Notes: generated by a model from the sequence alone, not told the origin. DNA of 64,000 nt from Vombatus ursinus (GCF_900497805.2 NW_020954570.1:12337940-12401939), one strand, 5' to 3'. Numbered from the stretch's first letter, positions 34,982-48,269 are shown. Made by a program: numbers and translations.

Positions 34982-37834
34982 TTTTTATCAAGAAATTTAT
35001 TTTTTTTTGTTTTCAACATTTACTTCCACATGATTTTGAGTTCCAAATTTTCACCCCATCTCACCCCTCCCCCACCCCAAGATGGCATGCATTCTGAATA
35101 CCCCTTCCCTTAGTCTGCCTTCCCTTCTATCTCTCCCTCCTTCTCTTATCCCCTTCCCCTTCAATTTTCCTGTAGGGCAGGATGGATTTCTGTACCCCAT
35201 TTCTTGTATTTCTTATTTCCCAGTTGCATGTGAAAACATTTTTTTTTAAACATGTGTTTTTAAAACTTTGGGTTCCAGATTTTCTCCCTTCCTCCCTCCC
35301 CACCCACCCTCATTGATAAGGCAAGAAACTAAATATAGGTTATATATGTGCAGTTATGCAAAACACTTCCATAGTAGACATGCTGTGAAAAACTAACTCT
35401 ATTTCCCTTAATCCTATCCCACCCCCCTATTTATTCTATTATTTCTTTTGACCCTGTCCTTCTTCAGAAGTATTTGCTTTTGATTACCCCCTTTCCCAAT
35501 CTGCCCTCCTCTCTATCATCCCCCTACTCTCTTGTCCCCTTCCCCCCCACCCATTTTCCTGTAGGGTAAGACAGATTTCCATACCCAATTGAGTGTGTAT
35601 GTTATTCCCTCCTTAAGTTAAATTCTATGAGAATAAGACTCAGTCATTCCCTCTCACCTTCCCCCATTTCCCCTCCACTGTAAGAGCCTTTTCTTTTCTG
35701 TTGTTTTTTTTTTGTGAGATAATTTACCGCATTCTACCTCTCCCTTTCTCCTTCTCCAAGTATAATCCTCTCTTACCCCTTAATTTTATTCTCCAGATAT
35801 GACCCCTTCCTTTTCAACTCACCCTGTGCCCTCTGTCTATCTATATCTATATATACGTACATATAATTTTTTCCCCTCCAACTACCCTAATACTGACAAA
35901 GGTCTCATGAGTTACAAATATCATCTTTCCATGCAGGAATGTAAACAGTTCAACCATAATGAGTCTCTTATGATTTTCTCTTTCCTGTTTACCTCTTCAT
36001 GTTCCACTTGAGTCTTGTATTTGAAAATCAAATTTTCTATTCAGCTCTGGTCTTTTCATCAAGAATGCTTGAAAGTCTTCTGTTTCACTGAATGATCATT
36101 TTTTCCCCTGCAGGATTATACTCAGTTTTGCTGGGTAGGTGATTCTTAGTTGTAATCCTATCTCCTTTGCCCTCCGGAATATTATATTCCATGCCCTGCA
36201 GTCCCTTAATGTAGAAGCAGCTACATCTTGTGTTATCCTGATTGTGTTTCCACAATACTTGAATTGTTTCTTTCTGGCTGCTTGTAATATTTTCTCCTTG
36301 ACCTGGGAACTCTGGAATTTGGCTACAATATTCCTAGGAGTTTTCCTTTGGGGATCTCTTTCAGGCAGTGATCAGTGGATTCTTTCAATTTCTATTTTGC
36401 CCTCTGGTTCTAGAATATCAGGGCAGTTTTCCTTGATCATTTCTTGAAAGATGATGTCTAGGCTCTTTTTTTGATCATGGCTTTCAGATAGTCCAATAAT
36501 TTTTAAATTCTCCCTCCTGGATCTATTTTCCAGGTCAGTTGTTTTTCCAATGAGATACTTCATATTGTTTTCAAATTTTTCATTCTTTTGGATTTGTTTT
36601 ACAGTGTCTTGATTTTTCATAAAGTCACTAGCTTCCAATTGCTCCATTCTAATTTTTAAGGAAATATTTTCTTCAGTAAGCTTTTGGACTTCCTTTTCCA
36701 TTTGGCCAATTTTGCTTTTTAGAGCATTCTTCTCATTGGCTTTTGGGACCTCTTTTGCCATTTGGGTTAGGCTATTTTTTAAGGTATTATTTTCTTCAGT
36801 ATTTTTTTTGGGTCTCCTTTAGCAAGCTGTTGACTTGTTTTTCATGATTTTCTTGCAAAACTCTCAGTTTTTCCTCTATTTCTCTTACTTGCTTCTCAAA
36901 ATCCCTTTTGAACTCTTCCAAGGCCTGGGACTGATTCATATTCTTCTTGGAGGCTTTGGATGTAGGAGCTTTGACTTTGTTGTCTTCTTCTGGTTATATG
37001 TTTTGATCTTCTTTGTCACCAAAGTAAGATAATATAGTCTGACTCTTTTTGCTGTGCTTACTCATGATCCCAGCCAATTACTTGAGTTTTAAACTCTTTG
37101 TTAAGGTAAGAGTCTGCTTGCAATGTGGAGAATGTACTGTCCCAAGTTTTGGGGGTTTGTACAGCTGTTTTCAGAGATACTTCTAGGGACCTGTAAATTT
37201 TCAGTTCTTCCAAGGTGGTATGATAAGGGGTGAGGTGCTTCCTCTCCATCACCACAACAAACTCCACCATACCAGCACTCCTTCTCGCCCCAGGACCACC
37301 CCTCAGAACTGTGACCCAGATCCAAGCACAGGCAGAGCAAGAGATTCCTGCCTCAGCCCTGGCAAAGAGATTCCTGCAATCCCCCTCTGATCAGCCACTC
37401 GATTCCCCCTCAGTCTGTGGGCCAGAAGCTCCGGAAACAGCCAAGGCCCCAGGGGCGGCTGAGACCTAGCTCCTTCTCTCACTGCAGTCACAGACTTTTC
37501 CCACTAACCTTCTAAGTAGTCTTTGGCGTTCATGGTTTGAGAAGTCTGGAAACTGCCACAACTGCCCATGATTCAGTCCTCTGAGGCCTGCTCCAGGTTC
37601 GCTGTGGCCTGCGCGCCCACACGGAACTGAGCACCTCTCCCCGCCCAGCACGCTATACCTTTCTGATCAACCATCCAGGCTGTCTTGGGCTGGAAATTTG
37701 TTTCACTCTGTCTTTTTGTGGGTTCTGCTGCTTTAGAATTTGTTTAGAGTCATTTTTTATAGGTATTTGGAGGGCTTTGGGAGAGAGCTCAAGCAAGTCA
37801 GTGATTTCCCTCTGCCATCTTGGCTCCACCCCCC
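34982..37834 (-). mobile_element. HAL1-like LINE: 5' UTR + ORF1 + 3' UTR, no ORF2
   Basis: This 2853-bp element lies between perfect 16-bp duplications ACTATCCAATATTCTT (34966-34981 and 37835-37850). Its right end is the complement of the L1-type 5' terminus 'ggggtggagccaagatggc', so the 5' end is complete. A GC-rich 5' UTR (37066-37834) precedes ORF1. The left 1 kb is L1-type 3' UTR with repeated 'ttttgagttccaaatttt'-like pyrimidine-rich units. No endonuclease or reverse-transcriptase sequence lies between ORF1 and the 3' UTR. ORF1-only architecture is the definition of HAL1 (half-L1) elements, which depend on L1 enzymes. An L1 with a large internal deletion is the alternative. Confidence 0.82.
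36010..37065 (-). pseudogene. ORF1p relic of the HAL1-like element
   Basis: ORF1 starts at 37065 with MSKHSKKSQTILSYFGDKED, a typical marsupial L1/HAL1 ORF1 start. A long coiled coil follows, the longest open part being 36372-36761 (129 residues, e.g. KIGQMEKEVQKLTEENISLK). After it come RRM/CTD-like residues (PRNIVAKFQSSQVKEKILQA, and later AKLSIILQGKK). At least two stops interrupt it, one about 24 codons after the start (after KEDQNI) and one just past the 36372 segment (after IERIH). The copy is therefore not translatable in full. ORF1p is the RNA-binding chaperone of L1-type elements. Confidence 0.8.
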
Positions 37835-37850
37835 ACTATCCAATATTCTT

Positions 37851-39155
37851 AAAAAATACATGCAACATGGATGTGACGAGAGAGAGAGAGCACAAGCTGT
37901 GGGGGGAGAGAGTTCTCCATATGAGTGAGACATGGAATTCCATGTGATGATGTGTAAAATCTGGCTCTTCATGTGCAGCAGGATATTGTGATAAGGATTC
38001 ATGTGAAGTAATGACCAGGATAAGGGGGATAGAAATGCAGCAAGGTAATTCCCTCTCTTCTTCTCTTTTCATCTTACTTTTGACTCATTAACAATAGTCT
38101 AGGGAAAATGTATGGTGAGGAGCCCAGGAGTACACCACTAACACATTCCGGAAGGGCCCACCTATCTTCATCAAATAACTCAATACTTGTTTAGGGGAGA
38201 AAGTCTGTGATTCTAATCAAATTCCTAATCTCTGTCTGCTTATCATCTTGGGCTGGCTACGGAATATTATGGCAAAGAAGTTCTACTGGACTAGTAACTT
38301 TCTGGGGAAGAAATCATTGCTTAACTGCTTACCCACCCCACATCTGCCTCTGTACTGATTGAGTCTACTGTATTATCCAGATTGCATTTGCTCCTAACTT
38401 CTATTAACCAAAGAACAACATACTTCAAAATTATTATACTAATTTATTTTATCTTTCTGCGAAATAGACATTAGCAAGATGGGACAGACTGAAAGCAGAG
38501 GGGGAGGGGAAACAGGAAATGATGACCAGCACAATTCATCAGAAATAATTACAGCCACTGCAAAACACTTCTGACTGCAAGAACATAAGAAGATCCCAGG
38601 ATTTAGACCCTGTCTATTGCCCTCGTAGAGAGGAGAAAAGGGGATTTCAGATAGGTTACTTATTCCCCAGTTGTGAGGGAGGGAAGGATAAGGGGTGAAG
38701 ATCTCAACAATCATAGCTTACTCTCTTATAGTCTGCCAGCATGATCACAGACCTGTTTGCCAAAGAGGTGGTTGCAATGAGGCTCTAAATAGCAACTGTC
38801 ATAGTCTTTGTAGAGTGGGGAACAGAGAAGAGGCTTGACTAGATGGTACCCATATCAAAAATAGCTGACTCCCAACTCTCACTCTTTTGAACTAAGATCC
38901 TTTACTAATAACCCCAGAAGCCTCTCTCCCACCCAGGTTCATGATCTCAGTGACCAATAGAATCCTACGAAAGCATATCTAATGTTACCCTAACACAAGG
39001 CCAGATTCCCAGACAGGATTATGTTCTTCCCCTGGACCCAGAAATGCTATCATCCCTGCAAAAGTCAACCAGAATATGCTTGAGCCAATGGATAGATAGG
39101 TAAGATAGACAGACAGACATAGATATAAGTATATGTATAAATACATGCACATATA
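37851..39155. other. Unassigned intron, moderately GC-richer
   Basis: No credible gene. An AG-rich run at 37877-37891 and an (ATAG/ACAG)-like run near 39100-39125 are the only simple features. It may contain an old unrecognised insertion. Confidence 0.4.
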
Positions 39156-39157
39156 TA

Positions 39158-39430
39158 CATATCAATCAATTGTTTATTAAGCACTTGCTATGTTCCAGGC
39201 ACTGCGCTAAGTACTGGGATTACAAAAAGAGGCAAAAGACAGTCCCTGCCCTAAAGGATCTTATAACCTTATGGGGGAGACAAATTGCAAACGAATCTAT
39301 AAAAAGCAAGCTAATACTGGATAAATAGGAAATAATTAACAAAAGGAAGGCACTAGAATTAATAAGAGTTGGGGAAAGCTTCTAGTAAGGAAAGGCAATT
39401 TAGTTGGGACTTAAAGGAAGCTAGAAAGGC
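39158..39430 (-). repeat. L2 LINE 3' portion
   Basis: The + strand reads 'attgtttattaagcacttgctatgttccaggcactgcgctaag', then 'agacagtccctgccctaaaggatc'. It is close to the copy at 25118. Confidence 0.85.
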
Positions 39431-39876
39431 ATGCTCAAAGGCCCAGGCTTATGACAGCATCTGTAACCTCACCAAAACAGTATCCTCTGTTTTTAGAAAC
39501 TCATTGGTTTCAGCATTTTTACTTTTCTCTGTTTTTGGTTTTGGTTTGTTTGTTTTTTCTTCTAGGGTCATTATTTCAGTGTAATTTTGGTTTTCTTTGA
39601 TATACTTCAGTACATGTTTTGTTAAAGTCAAAATGTATTAATTTTAAATTTCATTCAATAGATGCTTCTGAAAAAATATGTAACAGATATGTTTCTATCT
39701 ATATTAGAAAGCCCTACTTATATATTTTTGTGGTGCCTTTTATAGGACTAATCATAAATCACAAAGCCAGTATTCTTAGCATGGTGCCTGTGTTAATATT
39801 TGATGAATACACACAAGCTAAACATTTTCTGGAACATGCTCATGACATAGATATGTGCCAGATAGATCTGACTTAG

Positions 39877-40700
39877 TCAGAGCCAAGGTGTCAGAGTTGT
39901 AGGAACTAGTATGCTAAGCCCCACTCCCCAAAATTCCTTTAAACAGATCTTAAAAACCAGAACAAATCTTAATGGGAAATCCAGAAGTCACAGTGAGTCA
40001 TCATTTCTCCAACCCAGCTCAACATAAGAAGAGAGACAAGGAGGATTGTGGATAATGGGGATGTTATCAATCTAGGAATGTACCAGTGCCCAGGGAGAGG
40101 CTGTGCACCAGACCTACACCAGGGCTCCATCAGACTCATACCTGGTCACTGTTATAGGGCCAGGTATCAATTGACAGCTGTATTTCCCACAATTCAGTTC
40201 CAGGTTCTAGACCCAGCTAGTAGCAACAGCAGGGATGCAGCTCAGACCCCAGGCACAGATCAGGGTCTCATTTCCAGCACCTAGCCCAATCTGGAGAGGA
40301 ATAACCAGGGCAGAAATTTGATTCCAAAGGAAAGCCTACAATTCTGCCACTCTGAACCAAAAGAACTTTCCCACTGACTTATAGGGTCTGAATCTTGTGG
40401 CAGTGTGCTCTACTCCCTATGCCAGGAACTTTCTGAGCTCACACCACGTGGAGGACTTTGCCCTGGATCAGACCACTTGGAGAGCACTGAACACTTGGAG
40501 GTCCCCACTCTGTCCCTGAGATCCTGGAAAAACACAACACTCAATACCCCAAGAAAGCATCAACAGGACAGTCCAGACCTTCCCTCCTGAAGTGCCACAT
40601 AGCCCAGCCATAACCCCAAGTCCAAGGTCAGGAAGTAGGCTGGCAGAATGAACACACAAAAAAAGAATTCTACCATAAAGAGCTATTACACAAGAAAGCT
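39877..40700 (+). repeat. L1-type 5' UTR fragment
   Basis: It reads 'gagccaaggtgtcagag', 'ccactccccaaaattcctttaaaca', 'agaagtcacagtgagtcatc', 'ctccaacccagctcaac', then 'gaattctaccataaagag'. This is the wording of an older marsupial L1 or HAL1 5' UTR in the sense direction. It ends in an (AC)n array, and no ORF1 follows. Confidence 0.6.
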
Positions 40701-40701
40701 C

Positions 40702-40702
<1 letters not shown>

Positions 40703-40742
<40 letters not shown>
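40703..40742 (+). repeat. (AC)n microsatellite
   Basis: About 19-20 uninterrupted AC units, likely length-polymorphic. Confidence 0.95.
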
Positions 40743-40744
<2 letters not shown>

Positions 40745-40889
40745 ATATATGTTCATATAACATTCTACTCACCTTATTTTAAAGTTTGTAACAGGGAACT
40801 TAATACTTTAAGGAATCTTAAAATTAATAACATGGAACTCTAAATTTTATTGTGTAAGTGTACCAAAAACTAAGGAGTATACTTCAATT

Positions 40890-41085
40890 CCTTATTATGA
40901 CTAATATGAGGAGGGGAGAAGAGGAAGGAGAAAGAAAAAGACATGGTGAAGAAGAAAGAGTGGTAATAAGATCCACACAAAAGGAGAGGCAATGAGAGAG
41001 GGACAAATAGAGGGAATAAAGAGAAATTGTATGTACCAAGAAATAGGGAAAGAAAGAGTAACAGAAAGAAAAAAGAAAAAAATTG
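40890..41085 (+). repeat. Purine-rich (GA/GAA) low-complexity tract
   Basis: Extended GA-rich sequence with short 'gagaggaaggag...agaaaaag' motifs and no coding signal. Confidence 0.7.
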
Positions 41086-41316
41086 TTCAATAGATTTTTA
41101 GGTGCATATTAGAGATAGCATTATACAATTCACTGAGGCTATTAACATCAGAGTATTGTTACTTATTATCTCATTGGCTATTCTTCAGAAAGTTAATAAG
41201 CCGGTTATCCATTGTTCACAGCTCTTTAACTGCCTTAATATTCACACCTGGGAGGCTACATTCTGGATCAGATCAGATCAGCGTATTGTAAATTCTCCCC
41301 TGTACTGCTATAGAAA

Positions 41317-41317
41317 A

Positions 41318-41352
<35 letters not shown>
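41317..41352 (+). repeat. (AAT)n microsatellite
   Basis: About ten TAA/AAT units. Confidence 0.95.
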
Positions 41353-41589
41353 CATAGTGAAAATCAAGGGATCTGTGCAATTTGAATTCTGTCTTGTATA
41401 AAACTTTTGTAATATCTGGCAAGCCACTTATTCTCTTTAGGTTTTGGCTCACCCATCTATAAAATGAGAGGTTTGAATTCAGTGATTTCTTCCAACCCTG
41501 AATCTATGGGCTAATACTGTGATTCAGTCTTCACAGAGATAATTAATTCTTAATTGCCTCTCAGAAGGGTTATTTTAAACATGTTTTTT

Positions 41590-42990
41590 GTTTTTCTATA
41601 TCACCTCAGTGTCCCTCCCCTCCTCTCAAAGAGCAATCTCGTCTTATAGTCTTTTTAAAAAAAAAATCCAAAAAAAGAAAGAGGAGAAAAACAACATAAC
41701 TAATCAATACAGTGAAAAAGTCTGATAACATGTGCAATCTACAATATTTCTGAACCTCCTGCAAAGGGGTGGTTTGAGAACATTTTCTTATATCTCTTCT
41801 TTTGAGCCATGATTGTTCTTTGTAATTTTGTAACATTCATTTTTGATTTGTGTGCGTGTATAGTTGTTCTTCCCATTTATATTATTGTAGTTATTCTGTG
41901 CATTGTTTTCTTGGTTCTACTTCATTCTACATCACTTCATGTAGATCTTTCTAAGCTTCTCTGTTTTCAATCCATTCATCATTTCTTATAGCAAGGTTCC
42001 ATTACATTCCTGCATCATAAATTCATTTAGCGATTCTTTCCCCATTAATAGGCATGTACTTTTTTTTTTCTAATTCTTTACTATCACAAAAAGTGTTGCT
42101 GTATACATATTTTGGTATCTATGGGGACTTTTTTCTTATCAATGGCCTCTTTGCCAGTAATGGAATCTGAGTCTTAAGGATATGGATTTTTAGTCACTTT
42201 ATTTACATAATTTCAGATTTTTAAATTTTTATTTAATTTTAAATTATTTATTACACCTGTGGGGAGGCTTGCCCTATCCCCTGTGCATGCCCAGATCCCA
42301 GAGCAAGCCTTATATACTGATTCACAGCTCTACCAATAATGCTCCAGTATGCTTGTTTTTCCACAATCCCTCCAACATTGACTATTGCAATCTATTGTCA
42401 TCTTTGCCAATTTGCTGGGTTTGAGATGAGACCTCAGGGTTGTTTTGATTTACATTTCTCTTATTATTAGTGATTTGGTGCACTATTTCATATGGTGGTT
42501 AATACTTTACAATTTTTCTCTTGAGAATGATTTGTATATATCCTTTGACCACTTATCGATTGGGGAATGGCTACTGATCATAAAAAAATGTCTATACAAA
42601 TGTCTCTCTATATAAATATATATACATACATATTTATTTATATATACATATATACATAATTATTTATATATCTTAGATATCAAACCCTTATCAGAGAAAT
42701 TTGGTTAAAAAGATTTTTTTCCCCTTCAGCCACTTCCCTTCTCTATCCTATGTACATAAATTTTATCTGTGCAGAAGCTTTTCAGTTTCTTGTAATCAAA
42801 GTTATTTATTTTATCTTTTGTAATTGCCTCTATATCTTCTTTGCTTAACAATATATCTCCTACCCGTAGATGTGGGAAATATATTATTTGTTTCTCTGGT
42901 AATTTTTAAATTGTATGATCTTTAATCTTAAGGACACGAATCCACTTAGAATATATTGTGGAATGTGATGTCTTGGTGTTTTTTCCTTGA
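41590..42990 (-). repeat. Degraded L1 LINE, ORF2 3' part and 3' UTR
   Basis: The + strand reads 'cattgttttcttggttctacttcattctacatcacttcatgtagatctttctaagc', 'tcctttgaccacttatcgattggggaatggct' and 'ttttatctgtgcagaagcttttcagtttcttgtaatcaaagtta', the complement of ORF2. AT-rich expansions (42600-42670) interrupt it. It is clearly older than the copy at 58806. Confidence 0.85.
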
Positions 42991-43389
42991 AACAGAAAGG
43001 ATTTTAATTTAATCAAGTTCTTTAATTTGTTTTAATTTCTACATTTGGGGAAAAGTACCTATTCAAATAAGTGATTTTGTGGTAAATCAGTATCTAAACT
43101 AGGAAAGAAAAAGGAGTGAGCCCACATACCAAACTACATATCCAAATGAGATTTATTGATGGATTTTTTTATAACCCATTGGGCCTTAGGAGATCTGGAG
43201 ATGGTGAATGCCTCAAGTTTTCAGGTTTGCTTCTTGAGGTGGGCTTCTCTTAGTTGTCTGGGTGACAGACTAGATCTTAGGGAAGCTGCGTGCTTTTCCT
43301 GACCTCATATGCCCAGAATCCTCTTCCTCTTCACCTCTAACTCCTGGAATCTGAAACTCCTATCATGGCTCAGCTATGATGTCACCTCC

Positions 43390-43610
43390 AACATGAGGCC
43401 TTTCAAGCTGTAACCTCCCCACACCCCAAAATTACTTTGTAGCTACTTGATATATATTTTATACTTACCTGTTTACATGTTCTTTTCTCCCCAGTAGAAT
43501 GTAAACATTTTGAAAGAAAGGGCTATTTTATCTTTGTCTTGGTATACTCAATACTCTGAATAATGCTCTTTATATAGCAGCCACCTAATAAATGCTATTG
43601 AACAAATGAT
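43390..43610 (+). repeat. L2 LINE 3' end
   Basis: It reads 'cccagtagaatgtaaacattttgaaagaaaggg', then 'gcagccacctaataaatgctattgaa'. Confidence 0.8.
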
Positions 43611-43724
43611 AGAACATGGTACAAGCACAACAAATTGTATATTGGAGTTAAATAGATGTTTCACTAAGCACCAAGTCGTCACACAAAAATATTACTTTTT
43701 GAATATATAATATGTGAATTGAGA

Positions 43725-43862
43725 TGCAACATGGCACTGAGTGTGAGCCCTGTAGTCGTAAAAACAGAGTTCACCTCCTATCTGTGCCACATGCTAGCTG
43801 TGTGACCACTTAACCTCTTAGTGCCCCCAGGTGTCTCTCAAAGACTGTAAGTTTCTTGTAAG
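43725..43862 (+). repeat. Marsupial SINE ('gcagctctctaag' family)
   Basis: It reads 'catggcactgagtgtgagccctgtagtc', 'gctagctgtgtgaccacttaacctcttagtgccccc', then 'tctcaaagactgtaag'. L2-like sequence in reverse orientation follows to about 43965. Confidence 0.7.
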
Positions 43863-44097
43863 TTCATATAATCAACAGAGGGAAGGCAATAAAATTAAGA
43901 TGGATCAGGAAATATTTTCTTTAAAAGTGGGATTTTAGCTAGACTAGAAGGAAGCCTTTAAGTGGATGCTAAAAATAATGTATTGATTTTTAACAAAATT
44001 AATGTTGGTATAGGGAGTTTCCCCATTGGTTGTTGTACACTGGTGAAAACACAGGTCCTAATCATACATTATGCATATAATGACCAAATAGTATTTT

Positions 44098-44343
44098 GTT
44101 GTTATTATTGTTGAGTCATTTCAGTTGTGTCTGACTCTTCTTCGTGATCCCATTTGAGGTTTTCTTGACAATGATACTGCAGTGGTTTGCCATTTCCTTC
44201 TCCGGCTCATTTTACAGATGGGGAACTGAGGCAAACAAGGTTAAGTGACTTGCCCCGGGTCAAACAACTAGTAAGTGTCTGAAGCCAGATTTGAACTCTG
44301 CCTTCAGGCTAAGCACTCTATCCGTTGTTCCACCTAGCCGCTG
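44098..44343 (-). repeat. Long-form marsupial SINE with target-site duplication
   Basis: The + strand runs from 'gttgttattattgttgagtcatttcagttgtgtctgac' to 'ctatccgttgttccacctagccgc'. It is flanked by AAATaGTATTTT (44086-44097) and AAATgGTATTTT (44344-44355). Confidence 0.9.
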
Positions 44344-44361
44344 AAATGGTATTTTATGATC

Positions 44362-45191
<830 letters not shown>

Positions 45192-45302
45192 TAAAGCTTA
45201 GAGGCAGAAAGAGTTGAAGTATGGAGAATATGGAAAGTAGCATCTTCATGAAAATTGCCACAATAAACCAATTTTCCAGAAATTATTTGCCTTATGAAAG
45301 AG

Positions 45303-45530
45303 AAGCAGCCTAGCATGGTGACTAGAGAGCTGGCCAGGAAGACCTGGGTTCAAGGCCTATCTCCAACAAATACTGGCAGTGTGACCCTGGGCAAGTCACT
45401 TAAATTATCAGTGCTCTAGGCAGCTCTCTAAGTTGCAGAAAAGTTTCTGACCTGCATTAGTAGAGGGAGTCTGCTCACCTGAGAGTTCCCTATATCAATG
45501 ATGGGTCCAGTCCCTAATTCTATGAAAGAG
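45303..45530 (+). repeat. Marsupial SINE ('ggcagctctctaag' family)
   Basis: It reads 'cagcctagcatggtgactagagagctgg', 'gtgaccctgggcaagtcactta', 'ctaggcagctctctaagttgcag', then 'attagtagagggagt' and 'ggtccagtccc'. Confidence 0.85.
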
Positions 45531-46004
45531 AGAAAGGGGAAGGAGAAACACTAATGTAATTATAAATATATATTATTGAATAGAAAACAGAAAGTCTGAT
45601 TTTAAAAAAATAAAATATACTAAAGCAAATTTGAAGACATTATTTGTTACTTATTCTTATTTTTATTTAATTTAAACAGTTGACAAAGTACATTTTAGGA
45701 GAGTCTGAGCTATTTCCATTTTAAATTCACTATTTTAAAGATAATCAAACTATGGCATGAAGAGTTTACATTTTTCAAGCATGTGTATAGTGAATCAAAG
45801 AGGTTGGAAAGGCTAGCAATGGTTCATCTTTCCTGTTCCACATCTTAAAGGCAGTATTGCACTTGAGTTATTCCAGGTTTTGAACTTTCATCTTTTTAAA
45901 GACTATAAAAGAAGGTAATTTCACAGCTTCATTTAAAAATGTATCCTTGTGTTTAACAACATTCAAATATCAAGAAATTAGTCTTTATATCTGCCCTAAG
46001 CCCT

Positions 46005-46215
46005 TGGAAAAGCAGCGTGGCATAATGCAAAGATCCTGGACTTGAAGTTAGGAGAGGTCTGGGTTTGCCTTCTGGCTCTGACACTTAATTACTGGCCTTA
46101 GCAAATAGCTTCACTTCTCCTAAGCCTATTTCCTTCTCTATAAAATGGAGATGATAATGCTACCTTATAGGATTACTATACAGAAAGTACTTAGTATATT
46201 TTAAGTTACAATATA
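46005..46215 (+). repeat. MIR-type SINE
   Basis: It reads 'agcagcgtggcataatgcaaagatcctgg', 'ttctctataaaatggagatgataatgc', then 'attactatacagaaagtactt'. Confidence 0.8.
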
Positions 46216-46728
46216 AATTGAAGATATATAAATGTGAAGCCACCATTCATATATGAAAATCTGTCACACATCGCTATTACTTAACAAATCACCCCTCAGT
46301 CTTCTTATATTCTCCAAACCCGAAGAACAAAATATAGACCCTCAAATATTTACCTACTAATCATATTATTTCATTGGCAAGGAAGGTGGAGCACCATCAT
46401 TTAAGGTAATGTTAATGTTTATTTGTTTTGTTAAATTTATAGTAATATTCCTAATCTACAATCACATTGTGTCTTTTTAGTTGTGATAAAAACTGTTACC
46501 ATTGATTATGCAATATGATCCCCCTATAAATGATGCAAAACTAATTTGTTAAGAATTATCTAGCAACATGGGCTACATAACACTATATCCCAAACTAGAG
46601 TAGACCCAATGCCAGCTTAGATCACATTAAAGTCTATATTTAACAGACCATATACTGGTGAGAGTGTAACAACACTTTTGAAGAAATTTATTGACCATTT
46701 GCATTACAAAGGTTGAAAGTAAGGATTC

Positions 46729-46866
46729 CTAGGTGGCGCAGTGCATAGAGCACCTGCCCTGGATTCATAGAGGACCTGAGTTCAAATCCGGCCTCAGACA
46801 CATAACACTTACTAGCTGTGTGACCCCGGGCAAGTCATTTAACCACGTTGCCTAAACCAAAAAAAA
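46729..46866 (+). repeat. Short-form marsupial SINE with perfect 13-bp target-site duplication
   Basis: It starts 'ctaggtggcgcagtgcatagagcacc' and ends in poly-A. AAAGTAAGGATTC is exact at 46716-46728 and 46867-46879. It lies about 100 bases upstream of exon 10. Confidence 0.95.
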
Positions 46867-46882
46867 AAAGTAAGGATTCTAG

Positions 46883-47098
<216 letters not shown>

Positions 47099-47154
47099 TG
47101 AATGACCTCATATGTGAGCCTGCAATGAAGAAGATATAAAGTTATATGAGCAAC

Positions 47155-47325
47155 AAAGTATAGTGGAAGAAGCATAGCATTGAAGTGTTAGTTCCAAATC
47201 TGCCACTCATTAACTGTGACTCAAAGTCTCCTCAACTCTCTAGGCCGCAGGTTTTTTCTTCTATAAAATGAAGGCTTTGAAGTATGTGAACTCAACAATC
47301 TCTTCCAATTTGAAAATCCTATGAT
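47155..47325 (+). repeat. MIR-like SINE
   Basis: It reads 'tatagtggaagaagcatagcattgaag', then 'ttctataaaatgaaggctttgaa' and 'ctcttccaatttgaaaatcctatgattctat'. Confidence 0.7.
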
Positions 47326-47845
47326 TCTATCAACTTTGGAAAAAACGCAGGCAGATAGTTATACATCTCTGTCCATACATTGTTAGTCAATCTCAAACCT
47401 GAAACTTATGGTAGAGTCACTATAAGAAATGCTTTGCACAAAGCCTATTTTGTGGGAGGGTCAGAAGGTACTCACTCATCCCTAGGTGTGACAGCAGTCA
47501 AGAAGCACAAGATACTCTATATGGTTAATTGTGCTTTAAAAATAAACATTTTTTCTTTTAAATATGCTTTTACTTTTTTGTTTTTTGCTGTTTTGCTTTA
47601 TTCATATATATATGTATGTATATAATTCCTTATAAAACTCAGTATAGTACAATGGATTTGACTGAATGTTAAGGGTATTTCAATATCCCCACTCAAATAG
47701 CCTATTCGTGTTTGTTTGATCCTGGCACTTCTCTGTCAAATGTAACAAGAAGAGCCGGGCCAATGTGTTGCTTTGCTCTGTTAGAAGAGCCAGTATTATC
47801 TGTGGCACTGCCTGCATACTAGTGCTCAGCTGCTGGATGTCTTGA

Positions 47846-47985
47846 ATCAATCAGTCAGCAAGTATGTATTAAGCATCTATGATGTTCCAGGCACTGTGCT
47901 AAGCACTGAGATGCAAAGAGAGACAAAACCACTATCCCTGACCTCAAGGACTTTACATTTATAATGAGAGAGACAATACTTTCTT
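47846..47985 (-). repeat. L2 LINE 3' end
   Basis: The + strand reads 'cagtcagcaagtatgtattaagcatctatgatgttccaggcactgtgctaagc'. Confidence 0.8.
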
Positions 47986-48024
47986 TTGCCTTTCTTTATA
48001 GGCATTTAGCATGATGCCTGGTAA

Positions 48025-48265
48025 TAGGACAGGTAGGTAGTGTGATGGATGGAACACTGGATTTGGAGTCAGAAAGGCCTGAGTTCAAATGCAGCCTTTG
48101 AAATCTACTAACTGTGTGTTCCTGGGCAAATCTTAAACCTCTGCCTGCTTCAGTTTCCTCATCTGTAAAATGGGGATAATAATAGAACCTGCTTGCTATA
48201 AGCATAAAATGAGATATTTGTAAAGCCCTTTGCAAACCTTAAAGCATTATATAATACTAATTATT
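48025..48265 (+). repeat. CORE-SINE with MIR-like 3' body
   Basis: It reads 'ggacaggtaggtagtgtgatggatggaacactggatttgg', 'tcatctgtaaaatggggataataatag', then 'aaagccctttgcaaaccttaaagcattatata'. Confidence 0.85.
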
Positions 48266-48269
48266 ATGA

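Noticed and set aside
36139-36447. 102-codon + strand frame
   Set aside because: It is the antisense shadow of the HAL1-like ORF1.
37230-37690. Local GC-rich patch resembling a CpG island or promoter
   Set aside because: It is the 5' UTR of the HAL1-like element. It can drive that element but does not indicate a MEGF10 promoter.
37851-39150. Possible LTR or solo LTR between the HAL1-like element and the L2 at 39158
   Set aside because: No paired terminal repeats, primer-binding site or target duplication could be found by eye.
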